A stretch of DNA of 64,000 bases from CAZBXE01 sp964496125 (GTDB lineage: Bacteria; Chlamydiota; Chlamydiia; Chlamydiales; CAZBXE01), in NCBI GenBank assembly GCA_964496125.1, contig CAZBXE010000010.1:1-64000 (forward strand), written 5' to 3'. The notes beneath the pieces were generated by a model. That model searched no databases. It was not told the DNA's origin and worked only from the letters and a program-made list of their open reading frames with translations. Each line of letters opens with the position of its first letter. Position 1 is the stretch's first letter. This document shows, piece by piece, positions 1 to 7,114 of the stretch. A program made the position numbers and the translations under genes.

Positions 1-332
1 CCCAAAAAGATCTTAAGTCAGAGCTTCTCGCTCGGACCGAGTTATATACATTTGGATCTGCTTACTTTTTCCGCAATGACAAAGAAGTGTTTGGGAGCGT
101 CAGAAATTATTGTTCGGCAGGGGATATGATTGGATTTATGCTCAATTGCTTTTCTATTATCAAGGCTGAATTAGAAAAAAACTCGGAATTTACAATGCTG
201 GGGCCACTAAACTCAGGGATTATAGATAACCATTCCATGACAGGTGAAACGTACTCACAAGAACTAAAGCGCCTGGGACAAGAATTCCAAAAAGAACACG
301 CGTCAATAAAAAGAGAGAGAGATTATCGATGA
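1..332 (+). CDS. C-terminal part of an unknown protein, 5' end outside window
   Basis: The frame is open from base 3 to the TGA ending at 332, so this is the tail of a longer gene that begins before the window; the GTG at 87 is internal. The visible 109 residues contain TFGSAYFF near the start, a region RNYCSAGDMIGFML, and DHSMTGETYSQEL near the end. This order (a strand, an Asp-containing loop, a late DH motif) reminds me of the C-terminal half of lipase-like alpha/beta hydrolases common in chlamydiae, with the late His as the possible catalytic one. That is an impression, not a demonstrated match. The stop overlaps the next start (ATGA at 329-332), so the two are probably translationally coupled. 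Confidence 0.6.
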   Translation, partial: QKDLKSELLARTELYTFGSAYFFRNDKEVFGSVRNYCSAGDMIGFMLNCFSIIKAELEKNSEFTMLGPLNSGIIDNHSMTGETYSQELKRLGQEFQKEHASIKRERDYR

Positions 333-892
333 AAAAATTTTTTTTACTTATTATAACTCTTGCTTTTGTTGTTGTAATTAGTTTTTTTTATAGTAAAGAA
401 CAGGATAGAACAAAAAATTATTTAGATATAGCAAATGCCGGTCTGTCAAAGCTTGTCGTAAAGTATGCCAAAGAGTTTAAACTCCGCTTGGTTGGAGCCG
501 GAGGTGCCTTTCATGGGGGGCTAAACGGATTTGTGTACCGCTTTAACGCAAGCAAACCAGAGTTTAGCGTAGGAAATGCAAGGTTCACTTACGTAACCAT
601 TAAGGAAGCGATGCTTGATTATGTCAACTCAACAGAAGAATTGCGTCCTTACCTAGTAGCTTACCCTTTTCCTGTTGGTGAATTTAAGGTATCGATTGGC
701 TATCCTGAAGTCACTTCAGTTGAGGAAGAAGAGAAGGAAAAAAGAGATGGCAAGCAAAGGATAGACTTTGTTTTTGAAGCAAGGGGCAAGATCTTCTATG
801 ATTTTTATAGTTTGATTAATCAAAAGTACGAAGATGTCTATATAGAAGACTACGAAGAGGCTAAGCGTATTGTGGAAATTCAGAAGAAGTGA
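329..892 (+). CDS. Unknown protein with N-terminal signal anchor (paralog of 1277-1783)
   Basis: 187 residues. Residues 3-21 form a strongly hydrophobic segment after MKK, so the protein is either exported or anchored in the inner membrane with the rest outside. The body has a Gly-rich patch, LVGAGGAFHGGLNG (about residues 54-67), then an FNASKPEF strand and a helix TIKEAMLDYV. The tail, from about residue 130, is charged. The protein at 1277-1783 has the same architecture: signal anchor, a Gly-rich VVGDGGGMMH patch, and a helix ending SEPRLKGHL against STEELRPYL here. The two are therefore diverged paralogs. I do not recognise the family. The start overlaps the upstream stop by 4 nt and there is a purine-rich run just before it. 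Confidence 0.7.
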   Translation: MKKFFLLIITLAFVVVISFFYSKEQDRTKNYLDIANAGLSKLVVKYAKEFKLRLVGAGGAFHGGLNGFVYRFNASKPEFSVGNARFTYVTIKEAMLDYVNSTEELRPYLVAYPFPVGEFKVSIGYPEVTSVEEEEKEKRDGKQRIDFVFEARGKIFYDFYSLINQKYEDVYIEDYEEAKRIVEIQKK

Positions 893-894
893 AA

Positions 895-1276
895 GGGACC
901 CCAAAATTAGGACAGTGGTGTAAGCTAAGGCTTCCGCATTTTTTAGGAGTCACACAAGGGCAAAAAGAAAACATCATTCACCAGAATTCAAACTGAAAGT
1001 TGTTCTCGAAATACTCAAAGGGGATAAAACCGCCGCTCAATTAGCTAGCGAATTCGGAGTTTACCCCGTGGTGCTTTCAGAATGGAAAAGACACTTTATG
1101 GAGCTTGGTCCTCAAGTCCTTACTAGGCCCCGCCGCTCAAAGGAAGTTGAGAAAGAAAAGGAAACAACAGAAGTCTTACAGAAAAGTACACGCAAAACGG
1201 CTGCCTTGCTGGCAAAGGGGAGCAAACCTATGCATGCGACTCTCTAGATCGCCTTATCCGACTTGGGAGTAGGCAA
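895..1276 (+). mobile_element. Remnant of an IS3-type insertion sequence
   Basis: This stretch between two paralogous genes holds a decayed insertion sequence. It starts with GGGACCCCAAAATTAGGACA, which looks like the terminal inverted repeat of IS3-family elements (many end in a CCCC..ATTAGGACA core). An orfA-like frame follows at 957-1247. No orfB (DDE transposase) and no right-hand repeat are visible before the next gene begins at 1277, so most of the element has been deleted. The insertion split what was probably a tandem pair of paralogs. Confidence 0.7.
957..1247 (+). pseudogene. IS3-family orfA (transposase HTH subunit) remnant
   Basis: In frame from 957 the translation includes SPEFKLKVVLEILKGDKTAA, then QLASEFGVYP, then LSEWKRHFMELG. 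This is the N-terminal helix-turn-helix of IS3-family OrfA proteins (SPEFK.KV..E.L.G..T...LA..F.V.P..V..WK). A good Shine-Dalgarno sequence (TAGGAG, 944-949) lies 7 nt upstream, but the codon that should be ATG is AGG (957-959), a single change. Behind the HTH the sequence no longer resembles the OrfA leucine zipper, and the frame ends at TAG 1245-1247. The gene therefore looks inactivated by start-codon loss and 3' truncation. Confidence 0.75.
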
Positions 1277-1783
1277 ATGAGATTATTATTTATTGCTGTG
1301 GTTTCCTTCATAAGTTTGGTGGGTTTCGCGTCTTGGCTGCTTGTTGATAAACCAGAAGATTATGCCGTCATTGCTCGCAAAATTCGCACGAGAGTGGCAA
1401 AGAATCTCTCAAATCGTCATAACATGGTTGTTGTAGGTGATGGTGGCGGGATGATGCATCGTATCAATTTTTTATGCCTGGATTTTGAGTTGCAGGGGCC
1501 GCTGTCTAGAGATAAATTACGAGCCATTCTTGTCGATAGTGTTGAGGAACTGTTGGAGGGGATTAACTCGGAACCAAGGCTAAAGGGGCACCTAAAAATG
1601 GAACCGTTTACCGAAGAAGGAATAGACATTGCCCTTTTTGTTGTCGATGCAAAAGGAGAAGAAGTTGCTCATCCTGAGATTAGTATTGCCACTGCTCGTC
1701 ATGGTACAATAAAGTACAAAACCACAGATTTAGCCAATCCTTACGTTTACAAATCTGAGACCAAAGAAAGCATTGAAAGCTAG
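1277..1783 (+). CDS. Unknown protein with N-terminal signal anchor (paralog of 329-892)
   Basis: 168 residues. Residues 1-22 are a hydrophobic signal peptide or anchor; the rest is predicted to lie outside the cytoplasm. The body has VVVGDGGGMMHRINFL (about residues 50-65), a strand DFELQGPL and a helix around LVDSVEELLEG. The same order of elements occurs in the protein at 329-892, so I read the two as paralogs now separated by the IS remnant. The start codon lies about 30 nt beyond the end of the decayed orfA, so its transcription signals may have been altered by the insertion. No function can be assigned. Confidence 0.65.
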   Translation: MRLLFIAVVSFISLVGFASWLLVDKPEDYAVIARKIRTRVAKNLSNRHNMVVVGDGGGMMHRINFLCLDFELQGPLSRDKLRAILVDSVEELLEGINSEPRLKGHLKMEPFTEEGIDIALFVVDAKGEEVAHPEISIATARHGTIKYKTTDLANPYVYKSETKESIES

Positions 1784-1842
1784 GCCGACGCAGGCAGAAA
1801 CCAACTTTTCAGCTTATTTGTGTATACATGAGCCAAAAGTTA
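1783..1842. repeat. Intergenic repeat motif plus inverted repeat
   Basis: Bases 1783-1802, read on the minus strand, match bases 6808-6827 on the plus strand at 18 of 20 positions (GGTTTCTKCCTGCGTCGGMC). Next to it, AACTTTT at 1803-1809 is the exact reverse complement of AAAAGTT at 1836-1842, which could form a hairpin behind the 1277-1783 gene. A dispersed repeat is the simplest reading. Confidence 0.45.
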
Positions 1843-1920
1843 AAGAACCGGCAGCCACAGATAGTCGCTTTTGCATTCAGTTAGGAAATTACGTGGAAAA
1901 TAAAATTCGATTTTGATACA

Positions 1921-3216
1921 ATGGACAAGATGATACAAGCTGCTGTAAATCTATTTAAATTCTCCAGGCTTCATATTCACATTTTCTGGGCCATTGGCCT
2001 GGCTCTTGTAGCTGGAACCTGCTTAAATCTCTGGGTATCAAGCCCTTGGGATGGGATTGTTCTGGCTCAGCTACAGATGGGTGGCCAAATCTTCTTAAAC
2101 CTCCTAAAGATGCTCATTGTCCCGCTTATTACTACAGCCCTCTTCCTCGGCCTTAATACCATCCCTTGCCGGGCGAGTTTAAAGAGCATTGGCCTTAAGG
2201 CCGCCTTATACTTTGTCGGCAGCTCCATGCTCGCCATTATCGTCGGCCTGATTATGGTCAATCTGCTCGCCCCGGGTGTGGGTGCCGAGATCCCCCTTCC
2301 TGAAGGCACCATTTCGATCCAGACAGTGACACTTCAGGACATGCTGGTCCGGATTATCCCCGCAAACCCTGTGGAAGCTCTGGCTAAATTTGACATGATC
2401 GGGATCATTTTCTTTACCTTTTTCTTTGCTGTCTTTGCCCTGATCGTCGGAGGAGAAGATCAAAAGAGGCTTGTTAACCTGATGGGCAGCATCAATCGGA
2501 TTACGATGCGGGCTGTCAGTACGATCATCCGCTTCTCACCCCTTGGTGTGTTTTGTCTTCTGACATCGCTGATTGCAACCACGGGTTCAAAGCTTCTCTA
2601 TCCCCTCATTGGCTATATCTGTACCGTTTCTCTAGCCCTCCTGATCCACTCCTTTATCGTGCTTCCTCTGCTCATTAAGGTCTTTACAAACCGAAAGCCA
2701 TTCGATTTTATGCGGGCCATGTCGCCTGTGCTCTTAACAGCCTTTACAACCGCTTCCTCTGCGGCGGTCCTGCCGATGGCCATTGAAGAGGCAAAGACGA
2801 AGGGCGGGATCTCGGAAAGAATTGCCAACATCGTCTTCCCTGTCGGTATTGCGATCAACTTAAACGGCACGGCCCTCTACGAAGGGGTAACGGTGCTCTT
2901 TATCGCCCAGGCATATGGGATCGATCTCTCCTTTGCTCAGCAGCTCATTGTTTTAATTACAGCTCTACTCGCCTCGTTCGGCACGGCTGGCATACCCCAT
3001 TCGGGGCTTGTGATGATGGTGACCGTTCTCCACGCCGTAGGCCTTCCGGCAGAAGCAGCGGGACTTGTCTGGGGGGTGGATAGGATTGTGGACATGGCGC
3101 GGACTGCGACAAATGTCTGGGCCGACTGCTGCGGCACCCTTTTGATTGACGCCTTGGAACAGGGGACAGCTTCGCTTCCCGATGAGTCTCTAGAGTCCTC
3201 TCTCTTAGTTTCTTAA
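1921..3216 (+). CDS. SDF-family (DAACS) dicarboxylate/amino acid:cation symporter
   Basis: 431 residues, normal for the sodium- or proton-coupled glutamate/dicarboxylate symporters (GltP/GltT type). It is an inner-membrane protein with many hydrophobic segments. The family signatures are in order: the serine-rich hairpin HP1 as TTASSAAVLP (276-285), the TM7 cation motif as NLNGTALYE (313-321; usually NMDGT), the HP2 loop GTAGIPHSG (354-362), and the TM8 substrate helix DRIVDMARTATNVWAD (387-402; usually DR..DM.RT..NV.GD). In Chlamydiae such carriers take up glutamate or aspartate from the host cell; the exact substrate is inferred only. ATG at 1930 is an alternative start. No clear Shine-Dalgarno sequence was seen before either. 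Confidence 0.9.
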   Translation: MDKMIQAAVNLFKFSRLHIHIFWAIGLALVAGTCLNLWVSSPWDGIVLAQLQMGGQIFLNLLKMLIVPLITTALFLGLNTIPCRASLKSIGLKAALYFVGSSMLAIIVGLIMVNLLAPGVGAEIPLPEGTISIQTVTLQDMLVRIIPANPVEALAKFDMIGIIFFTFFFAVFALIVGGEDQKRLVNLMGSINRITMRAVSTIIRFSPLGVFCLLTSLIATTGSKLLYPLIGYICTVSLALLIHSFIVLPLLIKVFTNRKPFDFMRAMSPVLLTAFTTASSAAVLPMAIEEAKTKGGISERIANIVFPVGIAINLNGTALYEGVTVLFIAQAYGIDLSFAQQLIVLITALLASFGTAGIPHSGLVMMVTVLHAVGLPAEAAGLVWGVDRIVDMARTATNVWADCCGTLLIDALEQGTASLPDESLESSLLVS

Positions 3217-3245
3217 AGATCTATCTCTTTCATAAATTAAAAAAT

Positions 3246-3255
3246 TTGCTATAAT
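3246..3255 (+). promoter_or_regulatory. Extended -10 promoter of the coiled-coil gene at 3276
   Basis: TTTGCTATAAT contains an extended -10 (TGnTATAAT) with TATAAT at 3250-3255 and a weak -35 CTTTCA at 3227-3232 (17-bp spacer). The start codon follows about 20 nt later, behind a good Shine-Dalgarno sequence. Almost the same box occurs before the related gene at 5229 and before pheS. Confidence 0.55.
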
Positions 3256-3275
3256 TTTTCTGGGTGGAGGTAGCT

Positions 3276-4073
3276 ATGGGTGAACCCTTAGAAACAAGAG
3301 GCGACGCAGGGCAAGATAGGTTAGCAGCTTATGCCAAAGCAATGGAAGCCATTGCAGAGGCGCACGATGCTTCGGAGCTTAAGTTTAATGAAAAAGACGG
3401 GACGATTACGAAGCTCGCGGGGGAGACGATTCATTCGAATCCTAAAAGCACAGAAGAGCAAAAAGCACATTTACGAGACCAGGTAAACCGGTATTATCAC
3501 GACCTTCCTGAAGTGATTGTCCATAAAAACGAAGCATTGCAAGCCTCTGATGACCTTGCAACAGAACTAAGAAATGACATTCAAATGGTAGTGGATGTGA
3601 TGGTCCTCGTTTCGCCAACTGCGCAAGAATTGGCAAGCCTACACGCCATGACAGACGAAGCTGCCGAGATGGCAGAAGCAGCAGAGGAATCTAAGGAAAA
3701 ACACGAAGTGAAGGAGCAAGAAGTAGGAGAGGCAAGCGCTGCTTTGGCAACAAGGGGGGAAGAGGCTTCCATAAGCGAGTTTTGCAAGTCTTATACAGTG
3801 TGGAAGATTGAGCAGGCTGTCCGCGCTCTTACGGCAGAATTTAAAGATCAGGCAGAGAAAGCACGTGATAGACATAAAGAAGAAGAGAAGCTTGAAGTAA
3901 AGAAAGAAGTGCTTGAGAAGCTGCTTAAAAACGATGATATCCGCAGGGAGCTTGCCAAGACACTAGGCCGCTCTGATGATCAGGTGCAAAACGTAGAGCT
4001 TCTTAAGGAGATTGTCACGAAATCTCCCATGCTTCCTACTCCCTATTTTCTGACAAAGATGCCAAGGCCATAA
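3276..4073 (+). CDS. Coiled-coil protein of unknown function
   Basis: 265 residues. I place the start at ATG 3276, 4 nt after the Shine-Dalgarno run GGTGGAGG (3263-3270); an in-frame GTG at 3264 would lie inside that run. There is no signal peptide. The protein is very rich in Glu, Ala and Lys, with long helical, coiled-coil-like stretches around residues 115-165 and 180-235. Near the N-terminus, AYAKAMEAIAEAHDASELKF followed by NEKDGTI resembles the start of the protein at 5229-6527 (NYLKALQTVQ...TLRFDTTKGEV), so the two probably share an N-terminal module. Such proteins in chlamydiae are often type III effectors, but nothing here proves it. Confidence 0.65.
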   Translation: MGEPLETRGDAGQDRLAAYAKAMEAIAEAHDASELKFNEKDGTITKLAGETIHSNPKSTEEQKAHLRDQVNRYYHDLPEVIVHKNEALQASDDLATELRNDIQMVVDVMVLVSPTAQELASLHAMTDEAAEMAEAAEESKEKHEVKEQEVGEASAALATRGEEASISEFCKSYTVWKIEQAVRALTAEFKDQAEKARDRHKEEEKLEVKKEVLEKLLKNDDIRRELAKTLGRSDDQVQNVELLKEIVTKSPMLPTPYFLTKMPRP

Positions 4074-4173
4074 GATGGCCTCTTAAGGCAGCGCCAGGAC
4101 TACTTCTTGAAATAAACAAAGTGAAGCGGTAGACTTCGCCCAGTTAATTTTCATCGAAAAGGAGTCCTACAAA

Positions 4174-4650
4174 TTGCGAAAACTATTTATTCTCATGACG
4201 CTCATGAGTCTCACATTTCAAGTCTCACTATCTGCAGACGAAAACGCGTATCAGTTTGAGGGGTTGCATTTTCTTGCAAGCTATTTGGAATGCGATCAGG
4301 AGAGGCTTTCTGACAACGATACCTTACGAGAGGTGCTGAAGCAAGCGGCTCTAGAGTCGGGTGCGACGATTCTGGCAACATCTGATTACTCTTTTACCCC
4401 GCAAGGTTTTACAATGGTGCTTTTGCTCTCAGAGAGCCATGCGAGTATTCATAGCTATCCTGAATATGGAGCTTGCTTTGTGGATCTTTTTACCTGTGGT
4501 ACCAACTGCAGCTCAGAGAAGTTTGACAAGGTATTGCAAGAGTACCTGCTTCCTAAAAGAGTAGGAAGCGAGCTTCTTATTAGAAATGAGGGGATTATCT
4601 TCATAAAGAATAGAGAGATTTTAACAACAACAAATGAGAGTTCATTATGA
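4174..4650 (+). CDS. speD: S-adenosylmethionine decarboxylase (SpeD) family protein with a signal peptide
   Basis: 158 residues. SpeD enzymes self-cleave to make a pyruvoyl cofactor and decarboxylate S-adenosylmethionine to supply aminopropyl groups for polyamines. The family core is intact: LLSESHASIHSYPEYG, with predicted cleavage between Glu87 and Ser88, His93, then FTCG with Cys108. Spacing Ser+5 His and Ser+20 Cys equals that of the well-studied Thermotoga enzyme (Ser63, His68, Cys83). The start is TTG 4174, 9 nt behind AAAAGGAG (4157-4164). ATG 4195 and 4204 lack such a site. Starting at TTG gives MRKLFILMTLMSLTFQ...SLSA, a classic signal peptide absent from known SpeD. A His common in the F.PQG motif is Tyr72 here. 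SpeD relatives that decarboxylate ornithine or arginine exist, so the substrate is open. No speE is nearby. Overlaps the next gene by 4 nt. Confidence 0.85.
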   Translation: MRKLFILMTLMSLTFQVSLSADENAYQFEGLHFLASYLECDQERLSDNDTLREVLKQAALESGATILATSDYSFTPQGFTMVLLLSESHASIHSYPEYGACFVDLFTCGTNCSSEKFDKVLQEYLLPKRVGSELLIRNEGIIFIKNREILTTTNESSL

Positions 4651-5084
4651 CAAGACTTGGACAGAAGAGCGCAAATTACACATTGATAGACGAATTAAAC
4701 TTTCGTGAACGCTTTGACCTGCCTAACCACTCGGGCGCAAGGTCACAAGGGGCCGAGGCTCTTCCTAGGACATACAGTAAGACGTCGAAGCAAGAAGGAT
4801 CTTCTTCCTTTGCGTTATCAATTCCTTTCGCGCAGTCATTCTTTATGACTCGGGAAGCCCTCCCTAAGGCAAACAGGATGGAGATGTGTAATCATATGTA
4901 CGCCCCAAGAGCGAAGGTAGAACAGCCGGTTCGCAAACCTGTTGTGGCTAAGGCCAAGGTTAATGAGTGTGGTTCTCTGGACGCTAGGCAAAAGACGATC
5001 CCCAATCCTTTTAATAAGAGGGAGCAAGAAGAGAAGATCAAGAGGGCTCGTGACGCGAAGTACGCATTTCTTTATCAGGCATAA
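4647..5084 (+). CDS. Unknown protein, operon partner of speD
   Basis: 145 residues. The start ATG overlaps the speD stop (ATGA, 4647-4650), so the two are probably translated together. There is no signal peptide or membrane segment. The sequence is polar and rich in Lys, Arg, Ser and Pro, with low-complexity character in residues 30-60 and a strongly basic C-terminal third (AKAKVNECGSLDARQK, then EQEEKIKRARDAKYAFLYQ). It resembles no enzyme I know. Tight coupling to an exported SpeD suggests a shared task, but none can be named. Confidence 0.6.
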   Translation: MTRLGQKSANYTLIDELNFRERFDLPNHSGARSQGAEALPRTYSKTSKQEGSSSFALSIPFAQSFFMTREALPKANRMEMCNHMYAPRAKVEQPVRKPVVAKAKVNECGSLDARQKTIPNPFNKREQEEKIKRARDAKYAFLYQA

Positions 5085-5098
5085 GGCCCTTCTCCTAA

Positions 5099-5124
5099 CG
5101 CCTCTCCTGATCTAGGGAGAGGCG
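5099..5124 (+). terminator. Hairpin behind the speD operon
   Basis: CGCCTCTCC (5099-5107) pairs exactly with GGAGAGGCG (5116-5124) around an 8-nt loop, 15 nt after the stop codon at 5084. There is no T-tract behind it, so it is an atypical terminator or an mRNA 3'-end stabiliser. Confidence 0.45.
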
Positions 5125-5186
5125 CATGTCTTATCAGACACTTCTTGTTAAAAATTTAGCTTGACGCCTGCTGTTTAAAATCCCCC

Positions 5187-5197
5187 TTTGCTATAAT
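5187..5197 (+). promoter_or_regulatory. Extended -10 promoter of the coiled-coil gene at 5229
   Basis: TTTGCTATAAT with TATAAT at 5192-5197 (TGnTATAAT form). No good -35 lies at 16-18 bp, which fits an extended -10 promoter. The predicted leader is about 25 nt and includes a Shine-Dalgarno sequence. Confidence 0.5.
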
Positions 5198-5228
5198 GAA
5201 ATTATAACGAATTTCCCGAGGAGGTTTT

Positions 5229-6527
5229 ATGCAAGGCGCAGGACAAGCTAACGGTAGTGAAAATATAGAGAATTACCTTAAGGCACTTCAGACAGTGCAG
5301 AAGCACAAGTCTGACACTACGACTTTGCGTTTTGATACTACAAAAGGAGAGGTTATGGTCGACAGTAGTGTGCTCACCCGCTTGGGCAACCTCGGTCAAA
5401 AACTTTTTGGTGATAAAGAAAACACCTGCCAACGATTGGAAGATCAAATTAAACAACACTTTTCATCAGCCGATAGCAGCCTCACAAGCGAGGTTACTGC
5501 AGAGCAAGCTAAAGCAAGCAAGCTTTTTGAAAAAGCGCTAAAACAAGTGAGCGGTGAAGGGAAAGTAGCAAAAGTAAAGCAAGAGAAAGAAATAGAACAA
5601 TACAGAGAGGAGAAAGTAAGTCAACCTAAGAGTTATGGAAAGTTGACAACGTTTTGGAGAGCGATAACGCTCAAAAAAGGTGAACAAGAGGAAGTAATTA
5701 TAAAAAGTGGTTTTAAACCTGAAGAAATAACCGCGCTGTCTAGTATTCTGGTCGAGGGCGGCGAACACAGAAAATCTGAGGTTTTAAGAAAAAGTCCAGC
5801 TATGGCTAAACTTGTGGAGTATCAGGAAGAGTTAAAGTCCAAAGACTTGGAGAATATGTCTGCCTTTGAACGTAAAGCGTGCTTGGATAAATTAAAAAGC
5901 TTGCAGAAGGCAGCAGAAAACTCAGTTAAAACAGAGCATTATAGGACACAGATTCATACGCTAAGTGAATGTAGACAGGACCTACTGAAAGGAGCAAGGG
6001 TTAGGCCAAGGTTTAACGAGGAAACAGGAGAAGTTGCCATTGATCGAGGATTGATGGTTGGTTTAAAAAATCTCTTTTTTAGCGCAACTAAGGAGCTTGC
6101 CCGAGTGCAAGGTCAAGTTAGCAGTTTCCATAGTATCGGTGCAAGCGCGATGGAAAACCAGCTAGCAGCCGCTTCACAGGTTATGCAGCAGTGCCACTCG
6201 GAGATGGTTCGCGAGCTAGGCGAGCTCCAGAAGGAAAAAACAAAGCTAGTGACTGAGTTACAAGGAAAATTATCCCAAGAAGAAAGATTGCAAAAAGAGC
6301 GATCTTTCACCAACTTAACGGATTTCATTAATTTAACAGAAGGAAGTCTAAGAACACTGGAGATTAATAATTTGCCTTCTGGGCCAGAAGCGGCCGGCTT
6401 AATGCTTTTACGATTAAAGACTATTAGGGAGCAGGGCGGATATAGATCAGTTCCGCTTATTAAGGCACCCTTGGATGCAGCAATTGAGAAAATGGAAACA
6501 CTTAATAATCTGGCGGACTCGAAATAA
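5229..6527 (+). CDS. Coiled-coil protein with an internally repeated module
   Basis: 432 residues with no signal peptide. GAGGAGG at 5217-5223 sets the start. Two related modules are visible: residues 15-64 (NYLKALQTVQ, TLRFDTTKGEV, SSVLTRLGNL, KLFGDKE) and 237-290 (HYRTQIHTLSE, RPRFNEETGEV, GLMVGLKNLFFSATKE). Each has a helix, an (R)F(D/N)..TGEV turn and a second helix ending in a LF...KE patch. The first module resembles the N-terminus of the 3276-4073 protein. Between and behind the modules are charged helical segments (about 90-135 and 325-360) that look like coiled coils. I do not recognise the family. Its make-up is typical of lineage-specific chlamydial effectors or structural proteins. 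Confidence 0.65.
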   Translation: MQGAGQANGSENIENYLKALQTVQKHKSDTTTLRFDTTKGEVMVDSSVLTRLGNLGQKLFGDKENTCQRLEDQIKQHFSSADSSLTSEVTAEQAKASKLFEKALKQVSGEGKVAKVKQEKEIEQYREEKVSQPKSYGKLTTFWRAITLKKGEQEEVIIKSGFKPEEITALSSILVEGGEHRKSEVLRKSPAMAKLVEYQEELKSKDLENMSAFERKACLDKLKSLQKAAENSVKTEHYRTQIHTLSECRQDLLKGARVRPRFNEETGEVAIDRGLMVGLKNLFFSATKELARVQGQVSSFHSIGASAMENQLAAASQVMQQCHSEMVRELGELQKEKTKLVTELQGKLSQEERLQKERSFTNLTDFINLTEGSLRTLEINNLPSGPEAAGLMLLRLKTIREQGGYRSVPLIKAPLDAAIEKMETLNNLADSK

Positions 6528-7114
6528 ATATTGAAGCCCATGATCATGAGTGGTAATGGACAAGAGATAATCAGACCATTGCGATAAAAGCAATCGTGTT
6601 CAAAAGACAAGCAAATGATCAGAAGGGATTCTACCTAGATGTCTATCTGATTTTCTATCATGTAGGTAATCAAGATTCCCATCGAGGGGACGACACGTGT
6701 GTCGTATCCAAAGGTGCGGTCTAGTGGCAATGGCCTCGAAATAAACCAAAACAGGCCCTGCCTCCTCTACGAAAAGAATATAATGTACCCAAATGAACTC
6801 AAAAGTAGGTTTCTTCCTGCGTCGGACATGCTCTCAAATTTTGCCCGCCCGCATCGCTCTCGTTTTTAACGAGAGCCTCTTTGGCGCTGCTTCAGCTTGC
6901 AAAAATTGAGAGATCCTCCTTGGCATATTCCCAGCTTTTCAGTTCCTTTGGGTATAGAGTCCATAGGTCCAAATATAAAAAATTGCGCAGGCGCGCTTTT
7001 TCTTCTCGATGAGAAAGCAAAGAGGTGCCAAAATAAGCGGCGAAAAGAGGTAAGAAAAATGTTTTTTTATCTCGCCAGACATAAAGGTTTCTTCGTTTTT
7101 TGCAAAGGAGGATT
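6528..7114. other. 587-nt intergenic region with repeat and nested dyad
   Basis: I find no gene here that I trust. The short frames that cross it have no ribosome binding site and no recognisable product. It contains the repeat motif at 6808-6827, the nested inverted repeat at 6831-6912, and a small dyad ACGACAC/GTGTCGT around 6690-6710. The length and the structures suggest decayed sequence or a regulatory leader for the gene pair that starts at 7115. Confidence 0.5.
6808..6912. repeat. Repeat motif followed by a nested inverted repeat
   Basis: Bases 6808-6827 match the minus strand of 1783-1802 at 18 of 20 positions. Directly after, CTCTCAAATTTTGC (6831-6844) pairs with GCAAAAATTGAGAG (6899-6912) with one mismatch over 14 bp. 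Inside it, GCTCTCGTT (6856-6864) pairs perfectly with AACGAGAGC (6868-6876) around a 3-nt loop. The whole could fold as a long stem carrying a strong inner hairpin. It could be a small non-autonomous mobile repeat or a structured RNA leader. Confidence 0.55.

Noticed and set aside
3264..3275. GTG 3264 as start of the coiled-coil gene
   Set aside because: The codon lies in the Shine-Dalgarno run that serves ATG 3276.
5161..5197. TTGACG at 5161 as -35 for the 5229 promoter
   Set aside because: The distance to TATAAT (25 bp) is too long. An extended -10 explains the promoter better.
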